A stretch of 64,000 nucleotides of DNA from Maricaulis salignorans (GCA_945891505.1 CAMDDL010000006.1:62001-126000); one strand, 5' to 3'; counted from the first letter of the stretch, positions 34,837-44,603 are shown. The notes: generated from the sequence alone by a model not told the origin. A program made the numbers and translations.

Positions 34837-37035
34837 CTAAAACGCCTTCGTCAGCCCAAACTGCACCTGCCGTGGTGCGCCCGGCAAAATGCCGCGGGAG
34901 CGGTCGACGATGGTGCGGGCGTCGCCGGCATTTTTGACGGCGATATAGGCACCCAGCGGCCAGCTTTCTGGGTGGATGTTCAGCGTTAGGTTCCAGATGT
35001 CGGCGGCCTTGATCAAGCCGCGTTGCCCGTCCGCCGTTGGGGCGACGGTGTTGAGGTCATCGGTGAACATCTCGTCAGTGCGGACATATTCGACTTGAAA
35101 TTCCCCCATCGTGCCGAGGCGATAGCCAATGGCCGCATTGATCAGCCATTCGGGCGCATAGGGCAGGCGGTTGCCGGTCACCGACCGCGTTGTGTTGCCC
35201 GAGACACCCGAGAAACGTGTGCCGACATAGCTGGCGTCGGCCACATGGGTCAGCGCTGCGCGGAAATAAAGGTCATTGCCTGTCGTCATCAGGCCCATAT
35301 CGGCGAGTGAGCCACGCAATGAAGCCTCCAAGCCTTGGTGTAGCGTCTTACCGGCGCTCGTCAGCGTGGCACCGGCCCCGCCCGCGACAGAGCTTGGGAC
35401 AATCTGATTGTCAAAGTCCATGCGGAACCAAGTCAAATCGACCGCTACACCCTTGGTGACATCGCCGCGCAATCCAGCTTCCCAATTGGTGCTGGTCTCG
35501 GCATCCAGATTGATGGATGAGCCCGTCGTGTTGTTGATTGCGTCCTCGACGCGCGGTGGGGAGAAGCCCTCATGTACGCCGACATAGGCCGCAAATCTGG
35601 GGCTTATCCGGTAAGAGACGCCAAGGCCCGGTATCCATTCTTGGACCTGATCCTTCCCGCGCATAGGGCTTGCCGGATTGAGGCGATTGAGCCTTTCAAG
35701 ATCAATATGCTCATAGCGCAGCCCCGGCGAAATTGTCCAAGCCCCGATGCTCGCCTTAGTGGTGGCAAAGCCCGACCAAGCTTGCAAATAGCGCAGATTA
35801 TTTTCACGCACGCCTGCATTCACGCTGGTGCCCGGCGTTCGGCCGGTTGGCGTGTCGGAATTGATTTGTAGGCGGTTTTGCCGCTCATCATTGTAGCGAA
35901 TGCCGTATTCGCTCTCAAACCGCACGCTGCCGATTTCGCCACTCTGGCTCAAACGGCTTTCGAGGCCATAGGTGTGATACTCACGTAGACGGCCTTCATT
36001 GCCGCAGGTGGTCAAGAGGTTGGCCATGCTGGCGCAAGTTGGGTCCGACGCATCATTGGGGCGTTGGGCGGAGTTAGACGATTGCCGCCACCAATCGCGA
36101 TTAAACCACGAATAAGAGGCCGAGGTTTTCAAGGTGGTCGTGTCATTGATCGACCAAGCCCATAAGAGGGAGGAGCCCACGCGGACGGCTTCAAATCCGT
36201 CATTCACAAAGGCATTCTGGCGGCGATTGGCCAGATATTCGGCTTGGGTGAGGCCGGAATAGGTGACTTGGCTATCTTCGCCATAGCGGCTGACGCGCAA
36301 GGTCAAATCATGATGCTCGCCCAAGCTTTTTTCGAGCTTGAGATAGAGGTCATTGATCTTCAAGGACTGATTATCGCGCACGCCATCGGATTGGGTCGCG
36401 TTCGCATGGAAGAGGCCGCGCATGCCTGCGATTGGGCCACCGAGATTGAGGTCAGCTTCCAAATAGCCATCTGAACCCGCCGCCCACGTCGCCTGGCCTT
36501 CAAAGGCTTCGGGCGCAGGCGGTGTCACGTAATTGATCACACCGCCGACGGTATTGGGGCCAAAGCGGATTTGGCTTGCGCCTTTGAGGATTTCAATCCG
36601 GCTATAACGGCGGATGGGTGGGTGATAATAGGTGGCATTGTCGCCATAAGGCGCAAAGCTCAAGGGCAAGCCATCTTCCAACAGCAAGACTTTGCTTGAG
36701 CGCGTCGGCGATAGGCCGCGAATACCAATATTAGGGCGCAGGCCTATGCCTTCTTCATCGCGTGCAAAGACGCCCGGTACTTGGCGCAACGCTTCATTGA
36801 CGGACAAGACGCGCGCGCGAACCAGATCGGCTTGCTCAATCGTGGCACCAGAGCCTGCAATGTTCCGCAGGCCTTCCTTTTGTCCAATGACAATAATGGT
36901 CTCCACTGGCGCGCCCTCTTCAGCCGATGCCATTATCGGGGCAAGGGCAGCTAGGCCGCCGACGCACAGTGCTGTTGTAAGGTGGGAAAGTGTGCCGGCT
37001 GTCTTGTTTGTAGTGATACGCATTCTTAGTTTCAT
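34837..37035 (-). CDS. FecA-like TonB-dependent siderophore receptor
   Basis: The protein has about 732 residues. The start may be the ATG at 37035 or 37023; both precede the signal peptide ending PIMASA. A TonB box-like ETIIVIGQ lies before the plug, which has VNEALRQVPGVFARDEEGIGLRPNIGIRGLSPTRSSKVLLLEDG and PNTVGGVINYVTPP. The barrel ends with ...QVQFGLTKAF and a terminal Phe. The plug is like those of ferric citrate (FecA) and related siderophore receptors. A Fur-box-like dyad lies directly upstream, consistent with iron control. Confidence 0.9.
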   Translation of the reverse strand: MKLRMRITTNKTAGTLSHLTTALCVGGLAALAPIMASAEEGAPVETIIVIGQKEGLRNIAGSGATIEQADLVRARVLSVNEALRQVPGVFARDEEGIGLRPNIGIRGLSPTRSSKVLLLEDGLPLSFAPYGDNATYYHPPIRRYSRIEILKGASQIRFGPNTVGGVINYVTPPAPEAFEGQATWAAGSDGYLEADLNLGGPIAGMRGLFHANATQSDGVRDNQSLKINDLYLKLEKSLGEHHDLTLRVSRYGEDSQVTYSGLTQAEYLANRRQNAFVNDGFEAVRVGSSLLWAWSINDTTTLKTSASYSWFNRDWWRQSSNSAQRPNDASDPTCASMANLLTTCGNEGRLREYHTYGLESRLSQSGEIGSVRFESEYGIRYNDERQNRLQINSDTPTGRTPGTSVNAGVRENNLRYLQAWSGFATTKASIGAWTISPGLRYEHIDLERLNRLNPASPMRGKDQVQEWIPGLGVSYRISPRFAAYVGVHEGFSPPRVEDAINNTTGSSINLDAETSTNWEAGLRGDVTKGVAVDLTWFRMDFDNQIVPSSVAGGAGATLTSAGKTLHQGLEASLRGSLADMGLMTTGNDLYFRAALTHVADASYVGTRFSGVSGNTTRSVTGNRLPYAPEWLINAAIGYRLGTMGEFQVEYVRTDEMFTDDLNTVAPTADGQRGLIKAADIWNLTLNIHPESWPLGAYIAVKNAGDARTIVDRSRGILPGAPRQVQFGLTKAF

Positions 37036-37037
37036 AT

Positions 37038-37052
37038 TGCGAATGATTTGCA
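37038..37052. promoter_or_regulatory. Fur-box-like dyad upstream of the FecA-like receptor
   Basis: TGCGAATGATTTGCA is a 15-base dyad with one mismatched pair. It resembles the alphaproteobacterial Fur-type consensus (TGCAAAT/ATTTGCA arms around a central base). It sits a few bases before the receptor's translation start, where binding would block transcription or initiation. It is also upstream of the divergent histidine kinase gene. Confidence 0.6.
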
Positions 37053-37113
37053 AAAACAACTAGGCGAAATCGTAAATTACAGTCATCACTGGCTTTTTCA
37101 GGGTTTCCCCTCT

Positions 37114-38643
37114 ATGAACAGAGGCAAGATAGTTGCCTCTTTGGTCACAGGAAGCTTTTTTGAAAATGAGCGTGCGATACAAGTGACCTTAAACGTGCCA
37201 TCCGATAGCCTTGAGGCGGCCACGTCGACGACTCCTACCGAGTTTAAGCCCAAAGATGGCTTGACTGCGCGGCTGTTGACCATTGGTGCGGGCTTTATCT
37301 TTTTGACAGAGGCCTTATTTTTCCTGCCAACCATGGCCAGCCTACGCGACGAATGGATCGTTAGTCGTCTCAATACGGCGGAGATTGTCGCGTTGGCCGG
37401 AACCGCGCCGGACAGCGATGGTCTGATGGGGGGACGCACGTCTGAACTAGTGCGCGCGGCCGAAATCCAGTCGGTGACGATTATCCAGAATGATGTCCGT
37501 CTGCTCATTATGGGCACACCGCCGCAAGGCACGATCATTGACATTGATCCTGAAGCCCAAACCATTGGCCGATCGCTTTCAGGCGTGTTGGAAGCCTATG
37601 CAGCGCCTGAAGGTCGATACCTTCGCATCGTTGGGCGGCCGCAGACCAATGCGGCGATCAAGCTTGAAGTCATTGTCGCAGAAGCACCATTAAAAGACTC
37701 GCTGATGCGGTCGACTTGGCAGGTATTGTTTGCGTCCTTAGCTTTGTCCTTGACCATTGGCGCGCTGATTTATGCGGCTTTGGCCGACGGCTTTGTGCGG
37801 CCCATGCGGCGTTTAACGCGGGCAATTGCGCGCTTCAGCACCGCACCAACTGATGCAAGCCGCGCCTTGGTACCTTCAGGGCGGAACGATGAAATTGGGC
37901 AAGCCGAAGTTGCTTTTTCTGCCATGCAAGATACCGTGCGGCAGGCCTTCATTCAGAAGGATCGCCTGGCGCAATTGGGGCTTGCGGTCTCCAAAATCTC
38001 CCACGATCTACGTCACTCGCTGGGCGCGGCCCAATTGGTGAGTGAGCGTTTGGCTTCGGTAGATGATCCGGTTGTGCGGGCAACCGCGCCCCGGCTTGAA
38101 CGGGCATTGCAACGGGCGGTCAATTTAGCCCAATCCACCTTGGCGTTTGGGAAAGCGCAAGAACGTCCGCCTGAAACTGAGCTCCTCTATCTGTCTGATG
38201 CGTTGGATGACGCAGCAGAAGAAGCTTTGGCAGGCCTGACCGTGCCTTGGCAGCATGATGTTCCCAATGACCTTGAGATCGAAATCGATGGCGAGCATTT
38301 GCATCGTATCTTGACCAATTTGATCCGAAATGCCGCTCAAGCAATCGCTCAATCGCGTAAGCCTGGCTCGATCCATGCCCATGCGGCCGTCGAGGGGGAT
38401 CGCATTGACCTACATATTGTCGATAAAGGGCCAGGTCTGCCGAAACGCGTGCAGGACAATCTGTTCATGCCGTTTGCGGGCAGCGGGCTAACAGGTGGGA
38501 CAGGGCTTGGCCTAGCCATTGCACGCGAGCTTGCCCGCCTCAACGGTGGCGACATCGTCTTGGTCTCGACTGGGCCGTCGGGCACCGACTTCATCGTGCA
38601 AGTATCGGCGGAAAAGGCTGATCCGGAGGAGGGCGCTGCCTAA
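37114..38643 (+). CDS. Orphan membrane sensor histidine kinase
   Basis: The protein has 509 residues from the ATG at 37114; the N-terminal 45 residues are weakly supported and a GTG start at 37183 is possible. Two membrane helices (about 52-74 and 203-222) flank a periplasmic domain of about 128 residues. A HAMP domain follows (about 223-275), then the H-box KISHDLRHSLG with His297, the N-box NLIRNAAQA, and the ATP lid motifs DKGPGLP and GGTGLGLAIA. No response regulator gene is adjacent. It is divergent from a siderophore receptor gene, so an envelope or metal signal is conceivable. The stop codon overlaps that of the convergent transporter gene by 4 bases. Confidence 0.85.
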   Translation: MNRGKIVASLVTGSFFENERAIQVTLNVPSDSLEAATSTTPTEFKPKDGLTARLLTIGAGFIFLTEALFFLPTMASLRDEWIVSRLNTAEIVALAGTAPDSDGLMGGRTSELVRAAEIQSVTIIQNDVRLLIMGTPPQGTIIDIDPEAQTIGRSLSGVLEAYAAPEGRYLRIVGRPQTNAAIKLEVIVAEAPLKDSLMRSTWQVLFASLALSLTIGALIYAALADGFVRPMRRLTRAIARFSTAPTDASRALVPSGRNDEIGQAEVAFSAMQDTVRQAFIQKDRLAQLGLAVSKISHDLRHSLGAAQLVSERLASVDDPVVRATAPRLERALQRAVNLAQSTLAFGKAQERPPETELLYLSDALDDAAEEALAGLTVPWQHDVPNDLEIEIDGEHLHRILTNLIRNAAQAIAQSRKPGSIHAHAAVEGDRIDLHIVDKGPGLPKRVQDNLFMPFAGSGLTGGTGLGLAIARELARLNGGDIVLVSTGPSGTDFIVQVSAEKADPEEGAA

Positions 38644-40436
38644 GCGCCGTCGGCCTCTGCTTCTTCCCGTTGTTCACGCTCCAGAATTTCCCGGGCTGGA
38701 CCGCGCGAGATGACCAAAGCCATGATGATGCCGAAAATCCCGATCAAGGACGTGTAGAAGAAGAAGGCTGTATAACCGGCAGCAAGCGCTTGACCCGATA
38801 CGCCAAGCTTAGCCCCACCTGCGGCAAAGGCTTCGGCTGGCAAATGGTTGAACCAAGGCTTCATGGCGGCCAACCAGCCTGTCTCAGATGCCTTGGCAGC
38901 ACCTTCAATCACACGTCCAGAAAGCGCGGTGATGATCTTGCCAGGTAGGGCATAGAGCGAGGAGAACACCGCATATTGCGTGGCAGTAAAGCCCTCTTTG
39001 GTTAGCATCGACATATACATGATCAGGCAGGTGCCCGCGAACATGCCCGACAAATTATCGATGCCAATCGCGACATAAAGGGCAGGGACATTAGGGCCAG
39101 TAAGCGTAATCGCGATGAACGCCAAGTTCGACAAAGGCTGTAAAAAGGCCCCAATGACGAGGCAGCGGAACAGACCAAACTTTAAGACCAGCCAACCGCT
39201 TAAGCCTGCGCCAATCGCACTCATGGCTGCACCAAAGAATTTCTGGGCAAAGGCAATGGAGTCTTTCGAGAAGCCCGCATCTAAATACATGGTCGAGGTC
39301 AAATTCAGGACGAAGTCTGCCATCCGATAGACGCAGATGAACACCAAGATCAGGCTGGCCAGGTCCTTGTAGCGGCTGAAAAAGTCCGCCAATGGGTCTG
39401 CCAAGGCCGCTTTGAAATAAGCGCCAGGGCGGGTCTTTACGCGGGGGAGTTGTAGGCAAGCCACCACCACGAGGCTAAGGCCGATCAGCGCATAGCCTAC
39501 TTGTTGCCAAACGCCCCAAGGCTTTGCGGCCAACGCCACGCTCATGGCCTTTGTGCCGCCATAAAGGTCACCGACCAACCACGCGAGTGGCTCTGCCTTG
39601 CCAGCTAACCCCACGGCCAGCACACAGGCTGCCAGCACCATCAGAGCAATGCGGCCGACCCATTCCAAATAATCGATCACGCCACGATCTGGCACATCGG
39701 CGGGGGCAACCCAGCGAGGCGCTGGGGCTGTGGTCTCACGCGGAGCTAAGAGAGTTGAGATGATCGCAAGGCCCATAAAGCCCGCCATCGCAAGATAGGC
39801 AACTGCCCAGCCTAGCCAGCCATATTGGTCACCATTGAGAGCTTGGGCGACAAAGAGCGGCAGCGCTCCGGCCAACAAAATCGCGACTCGGTAGCCCCAT
39901 TGATAGGTTGCGGTTAAAACGCCCAAGCGGTTCGCATCGCGGGCCACTTCAATGCGCCAAGCATCAATCGCAATATCTTGCGTTGCCCCTGCCAAAGCAA
40001 TCAGAACGGCAAAGGCCGCAAACGGGATAAAGGCAGCGGTGGCATCGCCTTCTTTCGTGAAGGCCAGTGCAGGGTCATTGGTTGCCATCAACAACAGCCC
40101 CACAATGACAATGGCTTGGGTCAATAACATCCAAGCCCGGCGACGGCCCAAAGCCTTGTCCAACACAGGGATCGCGACCCGGTCTACCAAGGGGGCCCAC
40201 AGGAACTTTAGCGCATAGGTGAGCGTGGCAAGCCCCATCAAGCCAATCAGAGCTAACGAAGCCCCGGCTTCACGCAACCAGATAGCTAAGGCCAAACCCG
40301 CTAGTTGATTAGGCATGCCGGCGGCAAAACCTAAGCCGAACATGACCAATGAAGGCCGTTCGAAAAAGGCACCAACGCCTACTTTATCGTCGGCACCAAG
40401 TTCTAATTCCGGTTCGTTAGCGGATTTGCCAGCCAT
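38640..40436 (-). CDS. AmpG-like MFS transporter
   Basis: The protein has 598 residues from the ATG at 40436, which has a GAGGA ribosome binding site. The N-terminal half carries the AmpG pattern YALKFLWAPLVDR (about 81-93), GRRRAWMLLTQ and GATQDIAIDAWRIEVAR. About fourteen hydrophobic helices are visible. There is an extended loop in the middle (about 240-370), so it is longer than E. coli AmpG (about 490). AmpG imports anhydro-muropeptides for cell-wall recycling; longer alphaproteobacterial relatives are common and their substrates less certain. Confidence 0.85.
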   Translation of the reverse strand: MAGKSANEPELELGADDKVGVGAFFERPSLVMFGLGFAAGMPNQLAGLALAIWLREAGASLALIGLMGLATLTYALKFLWAPLVDRVAIPVLDKALGRRRAWMLLTQAIVIVGLLLMATNDPALAFTKEGDATAAFIPFAAFAVLIALAGATQDIAIDAWRIEVARDANRLGVLTATYQWGYRVAILLAGALPLFVAQALNGDQYGWLGWAVAYLAMAGFMGLAIISTLLAPRETTAPAPRWVAPADVPDRGVIDYLEWVGRIALMVLAACVLAVGLAGKAEPLAWLVGDLYGGTKAMSVALAAKPWGVWQQVGYALIGLSLVVVACLQLPRVKTRPGAYFKAALADPLADFFSRYKDLASLILVFICVYRMADFVLNLTSTMYLDAGFSKDSIAFAQKFFGAAMSAIGAGLSGWLVLKFGLFRCLVIGAFLQPLSNLAFIAITLTGPNVPALYVAIGIDNLSGMFAGTCLIMYMSMLTKEGFTATQYAVFSSLYALPGKIITALSGRVIEGAAKASETGWLAAMKPWFNHLPAEAFAAGGAKLGVSGQALAAGYTAFFFYTSLIGIFGIIMALVISRGPAREILEREQREEAEADGA

Positions 40437-40479
40437 GAAGGTCCTCACTGGGATCAGGACCTCAAAAAGCGGTCCCTAA

Positions 40480-42198
40480 TCAGGCGGCGAAAGTGGCCTG
40501 TCTGGTGGCATTCGTCCAGCGCTCTAATACAGAGGACAACATCGCCGGGTCGAGCGGCTTGGTGATGAAGTCGTTCATACCGGCATTTTTGCAAGCTCGG
40601 CGGTCTTCTTCCATGGCGGCAGCTGTTAAGGCGATGATGGGTGTCTCTAAGAAACGGCCACCCAAGGCGCGGATGGCGCGGGTGGCTTCAAACCCGTCCA
40701 TAACTGGCATGTGTACGTCCATCAGGACCAGATCATAGGGTGCGACTTGTAAGGCCGCAAAAGCTTCGGCCCCATTGCCAACGGCCACGACATGGCAGCC
40801 ATTGCGGACCAGAAGCGATTTCGCCAAGAGCGCATTGATTGGATTGTCTTCGGCCAAGAGGACGCGCAACCCAATCGCGATAGGCGTTGTATCGGCGCGC
40901 TCGTCATTGGCGACCACAGGCCGCGTATCCACGCCTTCGCCTGCGGCTAGGGCAACCCGTTCGATCAAAGAGGCCGTGCGCAAGGGCTTAATCAGATAGC
41001 CGATTGCACCCTTGGCGCGATAATCATCAATCAGGTCACGCCGCTCTTGCGGGATGAGCGCCACAACCGGGCTGGCGCATTTAAGCCAAGGGGCTGCGTG
41101 CACGGTATCGGTATGGTGATCGAGCAGGATCACGCTGGCCTCTTTGGCTTGGCGCGGCGTTGTGACTTGCTTGACCCGTGCGCCTTCATCTTCCAGAGCC
41201 AAAGTAAGGGCTTCGACCAAAAGGGTGGACTGGCTTTGGATTGCGATGGTTTTACCCGTCAGGCGCTGGCTGCGGGCAGGGGCGGGGGTGACAGTCTCAA
41301 AAGGAATATCAATCCAGAACACACTGCCGCCGCCTTCACGGCTCTTCAGGCTAACCGTGCCCCCCAAAGCCGTGGTCAACTTCTTCACGATGGCAAGACC
41401 CAAGCCCGTGCCGCCAAAGCGGCGTGAGTGCGAGGAATCGGCTTGTTGGAATTCTTCAAAGACCCGTTCCATCTTATCGGCTGGAATGCCAATGCCGCTA
41501 TCTTCCACGCTAAAGCGCAGGCGGTTGACGCCCGTGGCTTCCAAGCGCAGCAAAACGCCACCGTCTTGGGTGAACTTCACGGCGTTTGAGGCCAAGTTCA
41601 AGATGATCTGGCGCAAGCGACCATCATCGCCAGCCACTTCGACCGGCACATTTGGGTCAACCACAAGGACGATCTCCAGCGCCTTTTCATGTGCCCGTGG
41701 TGAACACAGTTCGGCGACCGATTGCAGCGTTTTGGCCGGATTGAAGACCATGGTCTCTAGCTCGATCTTGCCGCTCTCCAGCTTGGCGTAATCGAGAATA
41801 TCGTTGAGGAGTGCCAACAAATGTTGGCCAGAATCGGTGACAGCACCAAGCCAGGAGCGCTGGGCGCTCGAGAGTTCACTCATGCCCAACAAGCCCGCCA
41901 TGCCCAAAATCCCGTTCAAAGGCGTGCGGATTTCGTGGCTGAGGGTGGCAAACAACATGGTCTTGCCGCGCGCCGTCTCGTCGGCATCAGGGCGGAACAA
42001 GCCCAATTGACTGCCGTCTTCGCGTTCTTGGATCATCCAACCAAAGCGGGCTTCATACCAAGGAGCAAAGGCACCCAAGGCAACCTGCTCGCCAAATCGT
42101 TGCGAAGCCAGATCATTGGCTTCTAAAACGCGGCCATTTTTGCTGGCAAGAATGGCGCAATCGGGCAAGTCGCTCAAAGCGAAAGTCATGTTTGTCAT
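40480..42198 (-). CDS. Cytoplasmic hybrid histidine kinase with a degenerate internal receiver
   Basis: The protein has 572 residues and no membrane helix. A short PAS-like segment (about 8-65) precedes the H-box FATLSHEIRTPLNG (His88). The ATPase domain has NLASNAVKF, DSGIGIP and GGTGLGLAIVKKL. A receiver-like domain (about 313-415) lacks the usual acidic pair at its start but keeps the lysine in YLIKPLR. A canonical receiver (about 445-565) follows with AEDNPINALL, the phosphoacceptor DVHMPVMDG (Asp494) and ITKPLD. The architecture is that of complex phosphorelay kinases. The signal and partner are unknown. Confidence 0.88.
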   Translation of the reverse strand: MTNMTFALSDLPDCAILASKNGRVLEANDLASQRFGEQVALGAFAPWYEARFGWMIQEREDGSQLGLFRPDADETARGKTMLFATLSHEIRTPLNGILGMAGLLGMSELSSAQRSWLGAVTDSGQHLLALLNDILDYAKLESGKIELETMVFNPAKTLQSVAELCSPRAHEKALEIVLVVDPNVPVEVAGDDGRLRQIILNLASNAVKFTQDGGVLLRLEATGVNRLRFSVEDSGIGIPADKMERVFEEFQQADSSHSRRFGGTGLGLAIVKKLTTALGGTVSLKSREGGGSVFWIDIPFETVTPAPARSQRLTGKTIAIQSQSTLLVEALTLALEDEGARVKQVTTPRQAKEASVILLDHHTDTVHAAPWLKCASPVVALIPQERRDLIDDYRAKGAIGYLIKPLRTASLIERVALAAGEGVDTRPVVANDERADTTPIAIGLRVLLAEDNPINALLAKSLLVRNGCHVVAVGNGAEAFAALQVAPYDLVLMDVHMPVMDGFEATRAIRALGGRFLETPIIALTAAAMEEDRRACKNAGMNDFITKPLDPAMLSSVLERWTNATRQATFAA

Positions 42199-42248
42199 GC
42201 CCTTACCCTAGCAGCGAGGGGTTAAGGAATGGCTGCTTGAGAGCAAAT

Positions 42249-43412
42249 TCAGGACATCTTCGGCCAAACATAAGGATAGCGGACATAGCCAAAGGCGGGC
42301 AGGGCCTCATTGCCGCGCTTGAAATCAAAGAAGGTCGCATTTTCCCAATGCGAACCTGTGCCCCAACGCGTCTTGCACGAGGTTGAGACCCAAGCGGGCT
42401 CCCAATAGACCACGCCGACACCACCATGGCTGATCACCCCTTGGGTCAGGTCAACCAGATAGCGCAATTGGTCATTCGGTGTGGCAGGATAATCCTTGAT
42501 CAAGGTGTCTGGACCCAGAAGATTTGCGGCCTCATCGGCCCCGTCATTGGTCCAAGGATAGGAGGTTTCAACCACAATTACCTTGGCCTTATACGTGGCA
42601 CTCAGGCGCGTGATGGTCGCATTGAGGCCATCTAGGCCCTGTGTCGACCATTTCCGATAATAGGACAGACCGATATAATCAAAGTCGGTGACGCCAGCCT
42701 CAGCGGCCTTGGCAAACCAGGGCTCCCCATTTTCAGGCTGGGCAATGTGCAACATGATTTTAGGATCGGTACCTGTGGCCTTGCCTGCATCGCGTACGGC
42801 TTTGATCCCAGCATTGAACAAAGCAGCATTGCGGACCCAATCGGTGGAGCGGGTCTCCCACTTCCAATCTTTACGGCCCATCATTTCCTTATTGGTTTCG
42901 TTGCCGACTTGGACCATGTGCGGCATCAAGCCTTCGCTGGCGAGCTTTGTGAGGGTGTCAAAGGTGAAGTGATAGACGGCGGCGGCTAGGCCTTCTGTAG
43001 TTGGAATGTTTTCCCACGCCTTTGGGATCCATTGCTTGTCGCCATCAGCCCAATCGTCAGAATAGTGAAAGTCCAACAGAACCTCTTGCCCGCTCGCCTT
43101 GGCCCGACGCATCGACCGGCGCACATCGTCAAAAGTGCTGTAGGTCGTCCAGTCTGGATTATTCCATAAGCGCAGCCGCACCAGATTATGGCCCGTGTCG
43201 GCAAACAATTGATACGGGTCAATGCGCTTGCCACCTTGGCGATAAACCGCGCCGCAATCTTCCATCTCATTCACATAAGACAGGTCTGCGCCGAAGTAGA
43301 AATTAGGGTGATTGGGCTGATGTGCAGACGCTGCAAAGCCTGCGCGAACAAGCCCGCCGGACGCTAGAAGTCCAAGCCCTGCGGCCAGCGCACCTCGCCT
43401 AGAAAAAGTCAT
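42249..43412 (-). CDS. Arabinogalactan endo-beta-1,4-galactanase (GH53)
   Basis: The protein has 387 residues. The N-terminus MTFSRRGALAAGLGLLASGGLV is a Tat-like signal. The mature enzyme begins FYFGADLSYVNEMEDCG, typical of GH53. The acid/base glutamate is in VQVGNETNKEM (Glu172) and the nucleophile in VIVVETSYPWTND (Glu282). GH53 enzymes cut beta-1,4-galactan side chains of rhamnogalacturonan I, so this gene fits the pectin theme although it lies 11 kb from the main locus. It has an AAAGGAG ribosome binding site. I saw no copy of the TGACACCGGT site upstream. Confidence 0.93.
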   Translation of the reverse strand: MTFSRRGALAAGLGLLASGGLVRAGFAASAHQPNHPNFYFGADLSYVNEMEDCGAVYRQGGKRIDPYQLFADTGHNLVRLRLWNNPDWTTYSTFDDVRRSMRRAKASGQEVLLDFHYSDDWADGDKQWIPKAWENIPTTEGLAAAVYHFTFDTLTKLASEGLMPHMVQVGNETNKEMMGRKDWKWETRSTDWVRNAALFNAGIKAVRDAGKATGTDPKIMLHIAQPENGEPWFAKAAEAGVTDFDYIGLSYYRKWSTQGLDGLNATITRLSATYKAKVIVVETSYPWTNDGADEAANLLGPDTLIKDYPATPNDQLRYLVDLTQGVISHGGVGVVYWEPAWVSTSCKTRWGTGSHWENATFFDFKRGNEALPAFGYVRYPYVWPKMS

Positions 43413-43479
43413 GCAGCTACTCCTTTAAGAGGCTACATGACCATTCAATGCCTTGGCGTGCAATGGATTCAAGCAACGC

Positions 43480-43506
43480 CCGCTCTATCTGAGTTAGATA
43501 GAGCGG
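43480..43506. other. Perfect hairpin downstream of rpoH
   Basis: CCGCTCTATCT at 43480-43490 pairs exactly with AGATAGAGCGG at 43496-43506 around a 5-base loop. It lies 24 bases after the rpoH stop. There is no T-tract on either strand, so it may stabilise the rpoH transcript end or act as a weak terminator. Confidence 0.5.
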
Positions 43507-43529
43507 ATAAGCTGTTGCGCCTACCAAAA

Positions 43530-44414
43530 TCAGGCGGCGATCAAGCCATTCTCAAGCGCTGCCTTTTTGATCGCGGCTTGCATTTTTTCAAACGCACGCA
43601 CTTCGATCTGACGGATGCGCTCACGGCTGACGCCATATTGATCGGCCAAGTCTTCCAGCGTCACTGGGTCATCGCGCAAGCGGCGCTCGCGGATGATGTG
43701 CTGTTCGCGCTCGTTCAAGGTCGACAAGGCTTGGTTCAGCAAGATCATGCGCTCGTCATGCTCTTCGCGCTCGGCATATTCGGTTTCAGCGCTTTCATCA
43801 TCGGAAGCCAGCCAATCCTGCCATTCCCCGCCACCATCTTCGCCAACACGGACGTTGAGCGAGGCATCGGGGCCCGACAAGCGACGGTTCATTGAGATGA
43901 CCTCGTCATTCGTCACAGCCAATTGGGTCGCAATGTAGGTGACGTCCTCTGGCTTCAGATCGCCTTCTTCGATCGCCTGCATTTTGGATTTCATGCGGCG
44001 GAGATTGAAGAACAGCTTCTTTTGCGCTGCAGTCGTGCCCATTTTGACCAGGGACCATGAGCGCAACACATATTCCTGAATCGAGGCGCGGATCCACCAC
44101 ATGGCATAGGTCGCCAAGCGGAAGCCTTTTTCAGGGTCGAACTTTTTGACCGCCTGCATCAGGCCGATATTGCCTTCAGAAATCACTTCCGCCACGGGCA
44201 GGCCGTAGCCGCGATAGCCCATCGCCATCTTCGCCACGAGGCGCAAATGGCTGGTCACCAGCTTTTCAGCCGCACCGGTATCTTCATGCTCACGCCAGCG
44301 TTTGGCGAGCATATATTCCTCGTCCTTGTGCAGCATAGGAAATTTACGGATCTCTGTGAGATACCGCTGAAGGCCCAGTTCTGGCCCAACATTAAGCGCG
44401 AGTGCGCGAGTCAT
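43530..44414 (-). CDS. rpoH: RNA polymerase sigma-32 factor RpoH
   Basis: The protein has 294 residues from the ATG at 44414, preceded by GGGGAGTGG. Region 2 carries LAKRWREHEDTGAAEKLVTSHLRLVAKMA and GNIGLMQAVKKFDPEKGFR. The RpoH box is present as QKKLFFNLRRMK at about 129-140, which separates it from RpoD. Region 4 has DPVTLEDLADQYGVSRERIRQIE. The factor directs heat-shock genes. Alphaproteobacteria often have more than one copy; only one is seen here. Confidence 0.96.
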   Translation of the reverse strand: MTRALALNVGPELGLQRYLTEIRKFPMLHKDEEYMLAKRWREHEDTGAAEKLVTSHLRLVAKMAMGYRGYGLPVAEVISEGNIGLMQAVKKFDPEKGFRLATYAMWWIRASIQEYVLRSWSLVKMGTTAAQKKLFFNLRRMKSKMQAIEEGDLKPEDVTYIATQLAVTNDEVISMNRRLSGPDASLNVRVGEDGGGEWQDWLASDDESAETEYAEREEHDERMILLNQALSTLNEREQHIIRERRLRDDPVTLEDLADQYGVSRERIRQIEVRAFEKMQAAIKKAALENGLIAA

Positions 44415-44603
44415 ATTTCCACTCCCCAAAAGAATTACCCTTGTAAGTCAGGCAATAGCAGGAGCGTCGGGGCAGGGATTTGGTTCCCGTTCCGGCGTTC
44501 GAGACTCCACTTAGGAGTGCGCTTGGGCAAAATAAAGGCCCAACCTGATGAATGATTGGTAAGGTTTCGTCATGCCTTGGATGAGAAGTCCTTCGCCAAC
44601 ATG

